64,000 bases of DNA, taken from Bradyrhizobium sp. NFR13. Its GTDB lineage: Bacteria > Pseudomonadota > Alphaproteobacteria > Rhizobiales > Xanthobacteraceae. The stretch lies in the NCBI RefSeq assembly GCF_900114605.1, contig NZ_FOTP01000009.1, positions 62,001 through 126,000 on the forward strand, read 5' to 3'. Positions 43,672 to 52,651 of this stretch are shown here, one piece after another. A program made the translations under genes and the position numbers. The notes under the pieces are model-generated. The model did no database searches. It had not been told where the DNA came from and saw nothing but the letters and a program-made list of their open reading frames with translations. Position 1 is the stretch's first letter; each line of letters begins with the position of its first letter.

Positions 43672-43881
43672 TCACGCTGTACGTGGCAGTCGCCATCCGA
43701 CCACGCGTGCCTCGACCATGCTGCCCGTCTCGGCATTGCGCCATTCGCCATCTGTGAAGACGCAAGGGAAGGGCAGTTGATAGGTGCCGCTGTGGTCCTC
43801 GCACAACACTTGCACCGCCTGATCAGGCTCAGGATCACCCTGGCCGTCGAATTCGGCCAGCCGTCGTTCACGCGTCGCCAT
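43672..43881 (-). CDS. Small hypothetical protein (69 aa)
   Basis: A 69-residue protein, MATRERRLAEFDGQGDPEPD at its start and GSMVEARVVGWRLPR at its end, with a good GGAG ribosome site seven bases before ATG. It contains a zinc-ribbon-like sparse Cys pair (VLCEDHS, PFPCVF) and is soluble. Similar short proteins are common in Bradyrhizobium. Its function is unknown. A much longer minus-strand frame covering it reads through from 44169 without a ribosome site and is spurious. Confidence 0.6.
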   Translation of the reverse strand: MATRERRLAEFDGQGDPEPDQAVQVLCEDHSGTYQLPFPCVFTDGEWRNAETGSMVEARVVGWRLPRTA

Positions 43882-43999
43882 GAGGTGCTCCGGTCCAAGG
43901 AACGGCCGGACATCTTCTTCGTTCCCATCACACCTGGTTGACAGCCGGGCGCCAGCACCGCTTGGTCTTGGCGGCATGACGGACATGATGGGGAAAACG

Positions 44000-44380
44000 A
44001 TGCGCGGCCGAACAATCCTTGCGATGACTTTGCTGACCATTTTGGGCGCCGCCAAGGCGCAGGCGCAGGATGTGCCGGGAATCGAGATCTGCACGGTCGA
44101 AAAAACCATGGAGCGCCGCACCAGCTGCCTGCAAAGCAACGTCAATTTCCTGCAGCAGACGCTGGGCAAGCTGCGGCTGGATCAGCAACAGCGGCTGGAT
44201 GCGGCCAATAGGCAGATCGAAGAGCTGAAGGCGACAGTTGCCGCTCTGCGGAAGATGGTGGAGGAGTTGCAGGCGGCGCAGAAGAAGCCGGCGCCGGCTG
44301 CGAAGGACACTCCGGCTGCCGCAAAAGACGCGCCGGCGGCCAAGGATGCGCCAGCGCCAGCCAAGGATGCGGCGAAGTAG
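44000..44380 (+). CDS. Secreted Ala/Pro/Lys-rich coiled-coil protein
   Basis: A 126-residue protein with a signal peptide (MRGRTILAMTLLTILGAAKAQA), a coiled-coil region (LRLDQQQRLDAANRQIEELK) and a C-terminal tail of AAKDAPA-type repeats. I chose ATG 44000 because GGGGAAAACG lies just upstream. ATGs at 43976 to 43988 would extend the N terminus. It has two Cys, in EICTVEK and TSCLQS. The function is unknown, and it may be cell-envelope associated. Confidence 0.65.
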   Translation: MRGRTILAMTLLTILGAAKAQAQDVPGIEICTVEKTMERRTSCLQSNVNFLQQTLGKLRLDQQQRLDAANRQIEELKATVAALRKMVEELQAAQKKPAPAAKDTPAAAKDAPAAKDAPAPAKDAAK

Positions 44381-44392
44381 GGCGGTCCCGTC

Positions 44393-45610
44393 CTATTCGC
44401 TGCTCAGCACGGGTCCGAACAGTTCCCAGCGTTCGCCCTTGAAGCGCATCATCTGCAATTGCTGCAGCGGGCTGTAATCGGTGGGGCTGGTCTTGACGCG
44501 GGTACCGGGCAGGAAGATGCCGACCTCATAATCGAGGCTGGTGGCCTGCTTCATCACATTCTCCCGCGTGAGCGTGTCGCCGCAACGTTCCAGGATATGT
44601 GCCAGCGTCCGCGCGATGCCGAAGCCGTACAGCGTGTAGATGTCGTTCTTGTCGCCGTCGGGATAGTATTTGTCCATGAAGGCGAGCCATTCCTTGATGG
44701 TCGGATCGTCCTTCCACTGCGGATCGGTGGGATCCTTCATGTAAGCTGCGCTGATCACGCCCTGCGCATTGTCGAAGCCGGCCGGTTTGATCACCGAACC
44801 GACCGACTGCGAGACATTCACCAGCATCTGCACCGGCTTCCAGTTCAGCTCGGCAACCTTCTTGATCGCCTGTGCAGCGAATTTCGGCGAGGCGATGTTC
44901 AGGAACACATCGGGGTTGGCAGTCCTGATCTGCACGATCTGCGAATCCACGGTCGGCGAGCTGGTCTCGAAGCTCGCCTGCACGGTGATCATCTTGTCGG
45001 CCTTGTCGCCGAGCCCCTCACGTACGCCGCTGAAATAGTCCTTTCCCATGTCGTCGTTCTGGAACAGCACGCCGATCCTGGCATCGGGATGGTTCTTCAG
45101 TATCCATGCGGCCCAGATGCGCCCTTCATTGTGGTAGCTGGGCGACCAGCCCATGGTCCATGGGAAGTGCTTTGGGTCGGCCCATTTCGACGCGCCTGAT
45201 GACACGAACAGATGCGGCACCTTCCTGATGTTCATGTATTTCTGGATGGCAGAATTGGTCGCCGTCCCCAGTGGATTGAACAGCAGCAGCACTTCGTCGC
45301 TCTCGACCAGCTTGCGCGCCTGTTCCACCGTCTTCGGCGGCGAGTAGGCATCGTCATAGCTGATGAAATTGATCTTGCGGCCGTTGATGCCGCCCTGATC
45401 GTTCAGCATCTTGAAATAGGCCGCTTCGGATTTTCCGATCGAGGCATAGGACGATGCCGGCCCGCTATAGGGCATGATGTTGCCCACCTTGATCTCGGTA
45501 TCACTGGCGCCCGGATCGTATTTTTTCTGCGCGTGAGATGGCGTAGCAATCGAGCCGAATATGAGCGCGGAAAGTGCGAGAGTCATCCCGCGGGGCAATG
45601 TCCTGAGCAT
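44393..45610 (-). CDS. Liv-type ABC transporter substrate-binding protein, paralogue A
   Basis: A 405-residue periplasmic binding protein with signal peptide ending SHA-QKKYDPG and a type I binding fold (EIKVGNIMPYSGPASSYASI, MNIRKVPHLFVSSGA, FPWTMGW). It is a close paralogue of the gene at 45785, with nearly identical motifs. AGAGGAAACG precedes the ATG. No permease or ATPase gene lies nearby, so it may share a transporter encoded elsewhere. Confidence 0.92.
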   Translation of the reverse strand: MLRTLPRGMTLALSALIFGSIATPSHAQKKYDPGASDTEIKVGNIMPYSGPASSYASIGKSEAAYFKMLNDQGGINGRKINFISYDDAYSPPKTVEQARKLVESDEVLLLFNPLGTATNSAIQKYMNIRKVPHLFVSSGASKWADPKHFPWTMGWSPSYHNEGRIWAAWILKNHPDARIGVLFQNDDMGKDYFSGVREGLGDKADKMITVQASFETSSPTVDSQIVQIRTANPDVFLNIASPKFAAQAIKKVAELNWKPVQMLVNVSQSVGSVIKPAGFDNAQGVISAAYMKDPTDPQWKDDPTIKEWLAFMDKYYPDGDKNDIYTLYGFGIARTLAHILERCGDTLTRENVMKQATSLDYEVGIFLPGTRVKTSPTDYSPLQQLQMMRFKGERWELFGPVLSSE

Positions 45611-45784
45611 CGTTTCCTCTGACGTTATTTCTTTCCGCGGCGCGGTCCATCTGAGTGGATCATCGATCGCTGCAGCTTGCGTCGAGTATGCACGATTGAG
45701 GAGAGGGGGCCAGCAACGAGAGCGCGTGGCTCCGCACGCGTGCGTCCCCTCTGGCTCAGGAGAGGGGGCGCCGGAGCGTATCGC

Positions 45785-47011
45785 TTACGAGTTTTTCTCG
45801 CCGGACATCAGCGGTCCGAACAGCTCCCAGCTTTCGCCCTTGAACCGCTGCATCTGCAGCTGCTCCAGCGGGCTGAAGTCGGTCGGGCTGGTCTTGATCT
45901 TGGTGCCCGGCAGATAGATGCCGATCTCCATGTTCAGGCTCGCCGCTTGCTTCATGATGTTTTCGCGAGTGAGGTCGTCGCCGCATTGCTTGAGCACCTG
46001 GACGATGCCCTGCGAGACGCCGTAGCCGAACACGGTGGCGCCGTCTTCCTTGTCGCCTTCGGGATAGTACTTGTCCATGAAGGCCGACCACTCCAGCATG
46101 CCGGGATCATTCTTCCATGTCGGATCCTTGGGATCCTTCATATAGGCCGCGCTGAGCACGTCCTGCGAGTTGGCATAGCCCGCGGGCTTCATCACGCTGC
46201 CGACAGATGCCGAGACATTGGTGACGATATGAACGGGCTTCCAGCCCATTTCGCCGACCTTCTTGATCGCCTGGGCAGCGAATTTTGGCGTGGCGATGTT
46301 GATGAAGACATCCGGATTGGCCGCCTTGATCTGCACGATCTGGGAATCCACCGTCGGTGAGGCCGTCTCGTAGGGCACCTCAGAGACGATGTAGTCCTTG
46401 GCCTTGTCGCCGAAGCCCTCACGCAGTCCGATGATGTAATCCTTGCCGAAGTCGTCATTGGCATAGAGCACGCCGACTTTCTTGCCGGGATGATTCGTCA
46501 TGATGTATTGCGCGTAGATGCGTGCCTCGGCCTGGTAGCTCGGCTGCCAGCCCATCGTCCATGGGAAGTTCTTCGGATCGGCCCATTTCGCGGCGCCCGT
46601 CGAGACGAACAGCTGCGGCACCTTCTTGGTGTTCATGTATTTCTGGATCGCCGTGTTTCCCGGCGTGCCCAGCGGGTTCATGATGAACAGCACTTCGTCA
46701 TTCTCGACCAGCTTGCGCGCTTGCTCCACCGTCTTGGGTGGGCTGTAACCGTCGTCATAGCTGATGAAGTTGATCTTGCGGCCATTGATGCCGCCCTTCT
46801 CGTTGATCATCTTGAAATAGGCGGCCTCGGTCTTTCCGATGGTCGCATAGGAGGAAGCCGGGCCGCTATACGGCATGATGTTGCCGATCTTGATCTCGGT
46901 ATCGGTGGCACCGGTGTCGTATTTCTTCTGGGCGTGGCTTGCAGTGGACGTAAGCGCGACGACAACGCTGGCGAGCAAAGTCGCTCGTAAAACCTTCCAG
47001 TCATGCTGCAT
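45785..47011 (-). CDS. Liv-type ABC transporter substrate-binding protein, paralogue B
   Basis: A 408-residue binding protein with signal peptide (MQHDWKVLRATLLASVVVAL ... SHA) and motifs EIKIGNIMPYSGPASSYATI and MNTKKVPQLFVSTGAAKWAD, closely matching paralogue A. The ATG at 47011 follows GGAGGAC, and a far upstream in-frame ATG is unlikely. Tandem duplication with divergence is the simplest explanation. Confidence 0.92.
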   Translation of the reverse strand: MQHDWKVLRATLLASVVVALTSTASHAQKKYDTGATDTEIKIGNIMPYSGPASSYATIGKTEAAYFKMINEKGGINGRKINFISYDDGYSPPKTVEQARKLVENDEVLFIMNPLGTPGNTAIQKYMNTKKVPQLFVSTGAAKWADPKNFPWTMGWQPSYQAEARIYAQYIMTNHPGKKVGVLYANDDFGKDYIIGLREGFGDKAKDYIVSEVPYETASPTVDSQIVQIKAANPDVFINIATPKFAAQAIKKVGEMGWKPVHIVTNVSASVGSVMKPAGYANSQDVLSAAYMKDPKDPTWKNDPGMLEWSAFMDKYYPEGDKEDGATVFGYGVSQGIVQVLKQCGDDLTRENIMKQAASLNMEIGIYLPGTKIKTSPTDFSPLEQLQMQRFKGESWELFGPLMSGEKNS

Positions 47012-47183
47012 GGTCAAGTGTCCTCCCTGTGTGGTTCGATCAACCGCATCGGCCCCGTCTACGCAGGTTTTGTGATGCGGCTCGAATGCGGGAGTATGCA
47101 CCAAGCCCTGAAGTTGGAAAGCTGACTCAGTCAGCAAAGCGTGACGCGGCGCACAACGCTGCATCGATGTTTGTGCGTTGCGC

Positions 47184-48011
47184 TCAGTTGCCGGTGAATT
47201 TGGCCGGGCGCTTCTCGAGAAACGACGCCATGCCTTCGCGAAAATCCGCTGTGCGAAACAGTGGCAGCAACTGCAGGAACACGTGATGGACGTGGTCGCC
47301 AAAACTCTCCGACAGACCCGAACGCATCATGCGCTTGGCCGCCTGAACTGCAAGCGGCGCATTGGCGGCGATCTCGGCAGCGACAGCATTGGCCCGCGTC
47401 ATCAATTCGGCATCATCAACCACCTCGTTGGTGAGGCCCATCTCCAGGCTCTCGCGCGCGGACAACGTGCGGCCGGTGAAGATCAGCTCGGCGGCCTTCG
47501 CCCAGCCGATCATGCGCGGCAGAAACCAGGTGCCGCCGGATTCAGGCACCAAGCCCCGTTTCACGAAGGCCGCGGCGAACTTCGCGCTTTCCGCCATGAT
47601 GCGGATGTCGCAGCCGAGCGCGATGTCCATGCCATAGCCGGCAGCGGCGCCATTCATGGCGCAGATTGTCGGCTTCTCCATGTTGAACATCACGATCGGA
47701 GGCGCAGTCTTGAGATCGAGCGTGGTACGGCTGTTGTTGGCGTCGTTAGCGGAGCCGATGCCAGTGCCCTTGGTGGCGCTGGCCATGTCGAGCCCGGCAC
47801 AGAAGGCGCGGCCGGTGGCCGTCAGGATGATCACGCGCACGTCGGGGTCGGCATCGGCTTTCAGAAACATCTCGCTGAGCTGCGAGAGCATCTCGCGGGA
47901 GATCGTGTTCAACCGTTGTGGGCGATTGAGCGTGACGCTCGCGATGCCATCGGCGACAGAGTAGAGCACTTCGTCACCGGTTTCAGGTGCAACTGCGGTG
48001 TTGATCGGCAT
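47184..48011 (-). CDS. Enoyl-CoA hydratase
   Basis: A 275-residue crotonase with the oxyanion hole GRAFCAGLDM and MNGAAAGYGMDIALGCDIR, and a Glu in RGLVPESGGTWFLPR in the position of a catalytic Glu. It could hydrate enoyl-CoA or isomerise a double bond. The start ATG at 48011 has AGGGAAG upstream. It lies upstream on the same strand as the binding protein genes, but is probably separately expressed. Confidence 0.92.
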   Translation of the reverse strand: MPINTAVAPETGDEVLYSVADGIASVTLNRPQRLNTISREMLSQLSEMFLKADADPDVRVIILTATGRAFCAGLDMASATKGTGIGSANDANNSRTTLDLKTAPPIVMFNMEKPTICAMNGAAAGYGMDIALGCDIRIMAESAKFAAAFVKRGLVPESGGTWFLPRMIGWAKAAELIFTGRTLSARESLEMGLTNEVVDDAELMTRANAVAAEIAANAPLAVQAAKRMMRSGLSESFGDHVHHVFLQLLPLFRTADFREGMASFLEKRPAKFTGN

Positions 48012-48189
48012 CGGGCTTCCCTGGGCTTTTGTGTTTCGTTGGTCGCAGCTAAAGCCGAATGGAAATTCCACGCAAGTGGCCATGCATTTGCGCGGCTTGG
48101 CAGCGGCGGACATGTTTGCTCTACTTCGGCCACGCTGCGTCACGCGCCCAAGGTGCGATAACAAACCAAGAAAATGTCAGGGAGTTTCC

Positions 48190-49125
48190 ATGTCCAGCCC
48201 CAACATCCGCGTCCTTGCCACCGATCTCGCATTCCCCGAAGGCCCGGTGGTGATGCCGGACGGGTCTGTCGTCCTGGTCGAGATCCGCGCGCAGCAGTTG
48301 ACGCGAGTCTGGCCCGATGGCCGCAAGGAAGTGGTCGCGAGAATCCCGGGTGGCCCGAACGGCGCAGCGCTCGGCCCTGACGGCAAGATGTACATCACCA
48401 ACAATGGCGGCTTTAGCTGGGTGCCATCGCGCGGCATGCTGATGCCGCACGCGCCCGAACCGCATGAATATATCGGCGGCTCGATCCAGCGGGTCGATCT
48501 CGCGAACGGCAAGATCGAGACCTTGTTCACCAAATGCGGTGAGCACAACCTCAAAGGTCCGAACGATCTTGTGTTCGACAAGCAGGGCGGGCTGTGGTTC
48601 AGCGAACTCGGCAAGCGGCGCGCGCGGGACATGGATGTCGGGGGCGCTTATTACATCAAGCCCGGTATGACGGAGATCACCGAGCAGGTGATCGGTGTAC
48701 TGCCAGCCAACGGCATCGGCCTCTCGCCCGACGAGAAGACCATGTATATCGCTGAGACCCCAACCGGACGCCTGTGGGCCTATGACATCGGTGCGCCCGG
48801 TGAGGTGAAGCCCGCTGATGTGATCTATCGCGGCGAGCGCGGTCGACCCATCGCGGGACTTGGCGGCTATCAGATGTTCGATTCTCTCGCGGTCGAAGCC
48901 TCCGGCAATGTCTGCGTCGCAACGCTGGTCAGCGGCTGCATCTCGGTGATTGCGCCGGATGGAAAATTGGTAGAACAGATATCCACTGGCGACCGCGTCA
49001 CCACGAATATCGCATTCGGCGGCCCCGAGCTGAAGACGGCCTATATCACGCTGTCAGGCAGGGGCGAGCTGATCGCAATGGACTGGCCGCGCGGTGGCTT
49101 GCCGCTGAATTTTCTCAACAAGTAG
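48190..49125 (+). CDS. SMP-30/gluconolactonase/LRE family protein
   Basis: A 311-residue six-bladed propeller of the SMP-30 lactonase family. Metal-site residues fit: Glu in AFPEGPVVMPDG, Asn in KGPNDLVFD, Asn in PANGIGLSPDEKTMYIAET, and Asp in MFDSLAV. It hydrolyses lactones such as sugar lactones. The ATG at 48190 follows GGGAG. A GNAT gene is next and may be cotranscribed (15-base gap). Confidence 0.9.
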   Translation: MSSPNIRVLATDLAFPEGPVVMPDGSVVLVEIRAQQLTRVWPDGRKEVVARIPGGPNGAALGPDGKMYITNNGGFSWVPSRGMLMPHAPEPHEYIGGSIQRVDLANGKIETLFTKCGEHNLKGPNDLVFDKQGGLWFSELGKRRARDMDVGGAYYIKPGMTEITEQVIGVLPANGIGLSPDEKTMYIAETPTGRLWAYDIGAPGEVKPADVIYRGERGRPIAGLGGYQMFDSLAVEASGNVCVATLVSGCISVIAPDGKLVEQISTGDRVTTNIAFGGPELKTAYITLSGRGELIAMDWPRGGLPLNFLNK

Positions 49126-49140
49126 CACGAAGGATTATCG

Positions 49141-49734
49141 ATGCCGTGGCTTGAACCCGTTACGCTCAGTGGACCTCACGCCCGGCTTGAACCTCTCGCC
49201 AAGGAACACTGCGATGGCCTGATCGAGGCCGCCAAGTCAGGCGACCTCTCGAAGATCTGGTACACGGCGATCCCGACGCCCGAAAAGATGAGCGCCGAGA
49301 TCGAGCGTCGGCTTTCATTACAGGCGTCAGGCGCAATGCTGCCATTCACGGTGAAGGATGCCGACGGCAAGATCGCCGGCATGACGACCTATATGAATGT
49401 CGACGCCGCCAATCGCCGGGTCGAGATCGGTTCAACCTGGTATGGCAAATGGGTCCAGCGCACCGCGCTGAACACGCAGTGTAAGCTGCTGTTGCTCGGG
49501 CATGCGTTCGAGAAGCTGGATTGCATCGCGGTGGAATTCCGCACGCATTTCTTCAACCATCAGTCCCGTCGCGCCATCGAGCGTCTCGGCGCCAAGCAGG
49601 ACGGCATCCTGCGCAATCACCAGATCGCGCCGAATGGCACGCTGCGCGACACGGTTGTCTATAGCATCCTGCCCGGCGAATGGCCGACGGTGAAGGCGCA
49701 TCTGACCTATCAGCTGGACGAGAAGCCGCGCTGA
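49141..49734 (+). CDS. GNAT N-acetyltransferase, RimJ/RimL type
   Basis: A 197-residue acetyltransferase with the family pattern VEIGSTWYGKWVQRTALNTQ (acetyl-CoA site with LLLLGHAFEKLDC) and a C-terminal FNHQSRRAIERLGA. It would acetylate an amine or protein N terminus. The substrate is unknown. It starts 15 bases after the lactonase gene. Confidence 0.9.
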   Translation: MPWLEPVTLSGPHARLEPLAKEHCDGLIEAAKSGDLSKIWYTAIPTPEKMSAEIERRLSLQASGAMLPFTVKDADGKIAGMTTYMNVDAANRRVEIGSTWYGKWVQRTALNTQCKLLLLGHAFEKLDCIAVEFRTHFFNHQSRRAIERLGAKQDGILRNHQIAPNGTLRDTVVYSILPGEWPTVKAHLTYQLDEKPR

Positions 49735-49737
49735 TAA

Positions 49738-50340
49738 TCAGCTGGCGGTGCGTCGCTTGCGGGCAGGCGGATAAATCCGGTCAATCAGGCGATTGCAATA
49801 ATCGAGTGTCGGCATCTGGTCGCTGAACAGCGCGCGATAGATGATCGGCGCCACCACATGGTCGATCACCTCGTCGATGTCGAATGGAGTCTCGCCGCGC
49901 GCCTTGGCGCGTGCGTTGAGGGTGGTGAGATGATCGCAGGTGAAACCGGCACAAGCGCTGGGCAGTCCCTGGTTCAGTGCCGACAACACGTCGCGCATCA
50001 AAGCCTGGCCAACCGGAGACGACATCTCTTCGGCATATTGCTCGATGAAGGCGCGCAGATCGGTTTCGACCGCACCGGTATCGTCGGGATCTGCGATCGG
50101 CCGCAACCGCGCCACGGCGACATCCGCGAGCAGCGCGGATAGATCGCCCCAGCGTCGATAGATTGTCGACGGCGTCACGCCGGCCTCGGCCGCAATCTGC
50201 GGCACCGTGATCTGGTTTCGGGTGGAAAGAGCGCCCAATTTGCGGACAGCATCATGCACGGCGTTCTGAATACGCGCGCTGCGTCCACCAATCCGGACCC
50301 GTTCCTTCACCGTCACTTCGCTCTCTGGCAGTCCTGCCAT
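49738..50340 (-). CDS. TetR-family transcriptional regulator
   Basis: A 200-residue repressor with the N-terminal helix-turn-helix ITVPQIAAEAGVTPSTIYRR and a C-terminal ligand-binding domain. It is divergent from an MFS efflux gene at 50435 and the gap holds a palindrome that should be its operator. The start is ATG 50340, although TTG at 50346 is in frame. Confidence 0.9.
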   Translation of the reverse strand: MAGLPESEVTVKERVRIGGRSARIQNAVHDAVRKLGALSTRNQITVPQIAAEAGVTPSTIYRRWGDLSALLADVAVARLRPIADPDDTGAVETDLRAFIEQYAEEMSSPVGQALMRDVLSALNQGLPSACAGFTCDHLTTLNARAKARGETPFDIDEVIDHVVAPIIYRALFSDQMPTLDYCNRLIDRIYPPARKRRTAS

Positions 50341-50356
50341 GTGCAAAAATGAGATT

Positions 50357-50381
50357 CTTAACGCAAAATATTTGCATTAAG
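50357..50381. promoter_or_regulatory. Palindromic operator for the TetR regulator
   Basis: A 25-base near-perfect palindrome with 11-base arms CTTAACGCAAA and TTTGCATTAAG separated by ATA, with one mismatch. A possible -35 TTGCAT (50372-50377) of the MFS promoter overlaps the right arm, so binding would repress it. Confidence 0.75.
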
Positions 50382-50434
50382 GTCTCGGGCAACCTAGATG
50401 CCTAACGCAACTATTTAGCTTTTAGGAATGAGCT

Positions 50435-51658
50435 ATGCAAGGCAGCGCCGAAAAGACGTGTGTTTCCAATGCTCAAGCGTCACCTACCCGGGCCGGTTGG
50501 GTGTTGAAATCGTCGGCCATGACGGCATTCAGTTTCGTCGGGGCGGCACTGGTCGCGGCCAGCAGCAGCGCGGTGACGCCGCTGTACCGGCTCTACCAGC
50601 AATCGATGCATCTCTCGCCGCTGATGATCACGCTGGTGTTCGCGGTCTATGCGATCAGCCTGCTGGCCGCACTGCTGACCGTCGGCGGTCTGTCCGATTA
50701 TGTCGGACGCCGTCCGGTCATTTTCGGCGGTCTGCTGCTCAATGCCGTCGCGATGGTGCTGTTCTCCTATGCCAGCGATGTCGGGCAATTGATCCTCGCG
50801 CGTGCCGTGCAGGGGCTGTGCGTCGGCACGGCGACAACAGCATTGGGCGCTGCGATCCTCGATACCGATCGCAAGCGCGGGCCGCTCCTCAATAGCGTGA
50901 CCGCCTTTCTTGGTCTGATGGTCGGCGCACTCGGCGCAGCGGCGCTCGTCACCTTCGCACCCGATCCGCTGCATCTGGTCTATGAGGTTTTGTTCGCGCT
51001 GACGGCCGTGATGATTGTCCTGCTGTTCGTGATGCCGGAGACCGTGTCGCGTAAATCGGGTGCGCTGGTCTCGTTGCGACCGCACGTGCGCGTGCCCGCG
51101 CAATCGCGCGCCGCGCTGCTGCGCGTTGCGCCGGCCACCGTCGCGACATGGGCGTTGGGTGGCTTCTCCCTGTCCTTGATGCCCACGGTGGTGGCGACGA
51201 CGATGGGCGTCTCCGCGCCATGGGGCGGTGGTGTTGTTGTTGCCACGCTGATGTTGTCAGCTGCGCTCACTGTGGGCGCGCTCCGGCAACTGCCGGCGCG
51301 GCGGCTGCTGGTGATTGGCACGGCCGCACTGTCGCTGGGCGTCCTCGTCTCGCTGCTCGGCATCTGGCAGCACAGCGTTGCGATGCTGTTTGCCGGTTCG
51401 GTGATCGCAGGTTTCGGCTTCGGCGCGTCCTTCGCCGGCTCGCTGAGCACGCTGCTGCTGACCGCCGAGGCGCATCAGCGCGCCGGTTTGCTGGCGGCGT
51501 TCTATGTGTTGTCCTATCTGGCCTTCAGCCTGCCAGCACTCGCTGCAGGTGTGGCTGTGCCGTATGCCGGACTGGCCGTCGTGGCCTATGTCTATGGCGC
51601 CGTGGTCATCCTGCTCGCGATCATGTCGATGATTGCGTCGCTGCGCGATGAACGCTGA
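50435..51658 (+). CDS. MFS transporter (drug/metabolite efflux)
   Basis: A 407-residue 12-helix transporter with GLSDYVGRRPVI in the loop after helix 2 and VTPLYRLYQQSMHLSP early, typical of MFS proteins of the Bcr/arabinose-efflux type. AGGA precedes the ATG. The divergent TetR gene and the operator between them point to induction by the substrate. Confidence 0.88.
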   Translation: MQGSAEKTCVSNAQASPTRAGWVLKSSAMTAFSFVGAALVAASSSAVTPLYRLYQQSMHLSPLMITLVFAVYAISLLAALLTVGGLSDYVGRRPVIFGGLLLNAVAMVLFSYASDVGQLILARAVQGLCVGTATTALGAAILDTDRKRGPLLNSVTAFLGLMVGALGAAALVTFAPDPLHLVYEVLFALTAVMIVLLFVMPETVSRKSGALVSLRPHVRVPAQSRAALLRVAPATVATWALGGFSLSLMPTVVATTMGVSAPWGGGVVVATLMLSAALTVGALRQLPARRLLVIGTAALSLGVLVSLLGIWQHSVAMLFAGSVIAGFGFGASFAGSLSTLLLTAEAHQRAGLLAAFYVLSYLAFSLPALAAGVAVPYAGLAVVAYVYGAVVILLAIMSMIASLRDER

Positions 51659-51661
51659 CGG

Positions 51662-52639
51662 TCAGACAGCGTCCGGCTGATACAACGTATCCACCGTCAC
51701 CGTGCCGACGACGCGCGAGACGCAGGGACAAATCTTCGTGTTGCCGCTCTTCTGGTGATCGCTGAAGAACACGTCGCGATGATCGATTTCGCCGTCGATG
51801 GCGAGGACATCGATGGCGCAGACCCCGCATTCGCCGCGTTCGCAGTCCGACATCACCTCGAAGCCGGCGTCGTTGAGTGCTGCCAGCATCGAGCGGCTTT
51901 GCGGGACCACGATCTCGGCACCGCTGTCCTTCAGCCGGACGCGGAATTCCGTAGTTGGCAGGAGACCGCTGGAGCCGAATGTTTCATAGCGCAGATCAGC
52001 GGGCGCGCGCCCGGCAGCGTTCCATTCGCGCCGGGCTGCTTCCAGCATCCGCATCGGGCCGCAAAGGACGACGATGGCATCGTGAGGCAAGGCAGCGAAG
52101 GTCGCGGCGAAATCCATTCGTGCGCCTTCATGGCTCGCGTGCACCGTCAGGCGGTCGCCGAGCAGCGTCGATAGTTCATCGAGATAGGCGGCTTCGCTGC
52201 GGGCCTTCACTGCATAGTGCAGCTGCAGGTCGATGGCTTTGCTGTGGAGCGCTGCGGCAATGCCGGTGATCGGCGTGATGCCGATGCCGCCGGCGATCAG
52301 GCAGTATGTCCCACGATTCCAGTCGATGTCGTAGAGCGATGACGGGCTGGAGATCTCCAGCCGCGCGCCGACTTGCAGTGCCCACATGGCTTTGGAGCCG
52401 CCGCGGCTATCCGGTGCCAGCCGCACAGCGATACGCAGCAACTCGTTGCTGCGTTCTCCGACCAGCGAATAGGATCGCGTCTGTGGCTGGCCGTCGATCA
52501 GGAGGCTGATATTGATGTGGCTGCCGAGAGGGTAGGACGGCAGCGGTGTATCCGGCTTCAGCGTGATCTCGCGGATATTCGGCGCCACATTGCGCGTGGC
52601 CTCGACGCGGCATCCCATCCAGTGTTCTGCAAAACGCAT
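51662..52639 (-). CDS. vanB: PDR/VanB-family ferredoxin reductase (vanillate O-demethylase reductase)
   Basis: A 325-residue reductase with FMN-binding RSYSLVGERSN, the NAD site LIAGGIGITPITG, and a C-terminal plant-type [2Fe-2S] domain with Cys in DCERGECGVCAID and KICPC. It passes electrons from NADH to the VanA oxygenase encoded in the same operon. The three genes lie on one strand within a few bases of each other (vanA, gntR, vanB). Confidence 0.9.
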   Translation of the reverse strand: MRFAEHWMGCRVEATRNVAPNIREITLKPDTPLPSYPLGSHINISLLIDGQPQTRSYSLVGERSNELLRIAVRLAPDSRGGSKAMWALQVGARLEISSPSSLYDIDWNRGTYCLIAGGIGITPITGIAAALHSKAIDLQLHYAVKARSEAAYLDELSTLLGDRLTVHASHEGARMDFAATFAALPHDAIVVLCGPMRMLEAARREWNAAGRAPADLRYETFGSSGLLPTTEFRVRLKDSGAEIVVPQSRSMLAALNDAGFEVMSDCERGECGVCAIDVLAIDGEIDHRDVFFSDHQKSGNTKICPCVSRVVGTVTVDTLYQPDAV

Positions 52640-52651
52640 GAAGGATCTCCG

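Noticed and set aside
47178-48161. 327-codon plus-strand frame opposite the enoyl-CoA hydratase
   Set aside because: Antisense shadow. The minus-strand protein has clear crotonase motifs and a ribosome site.
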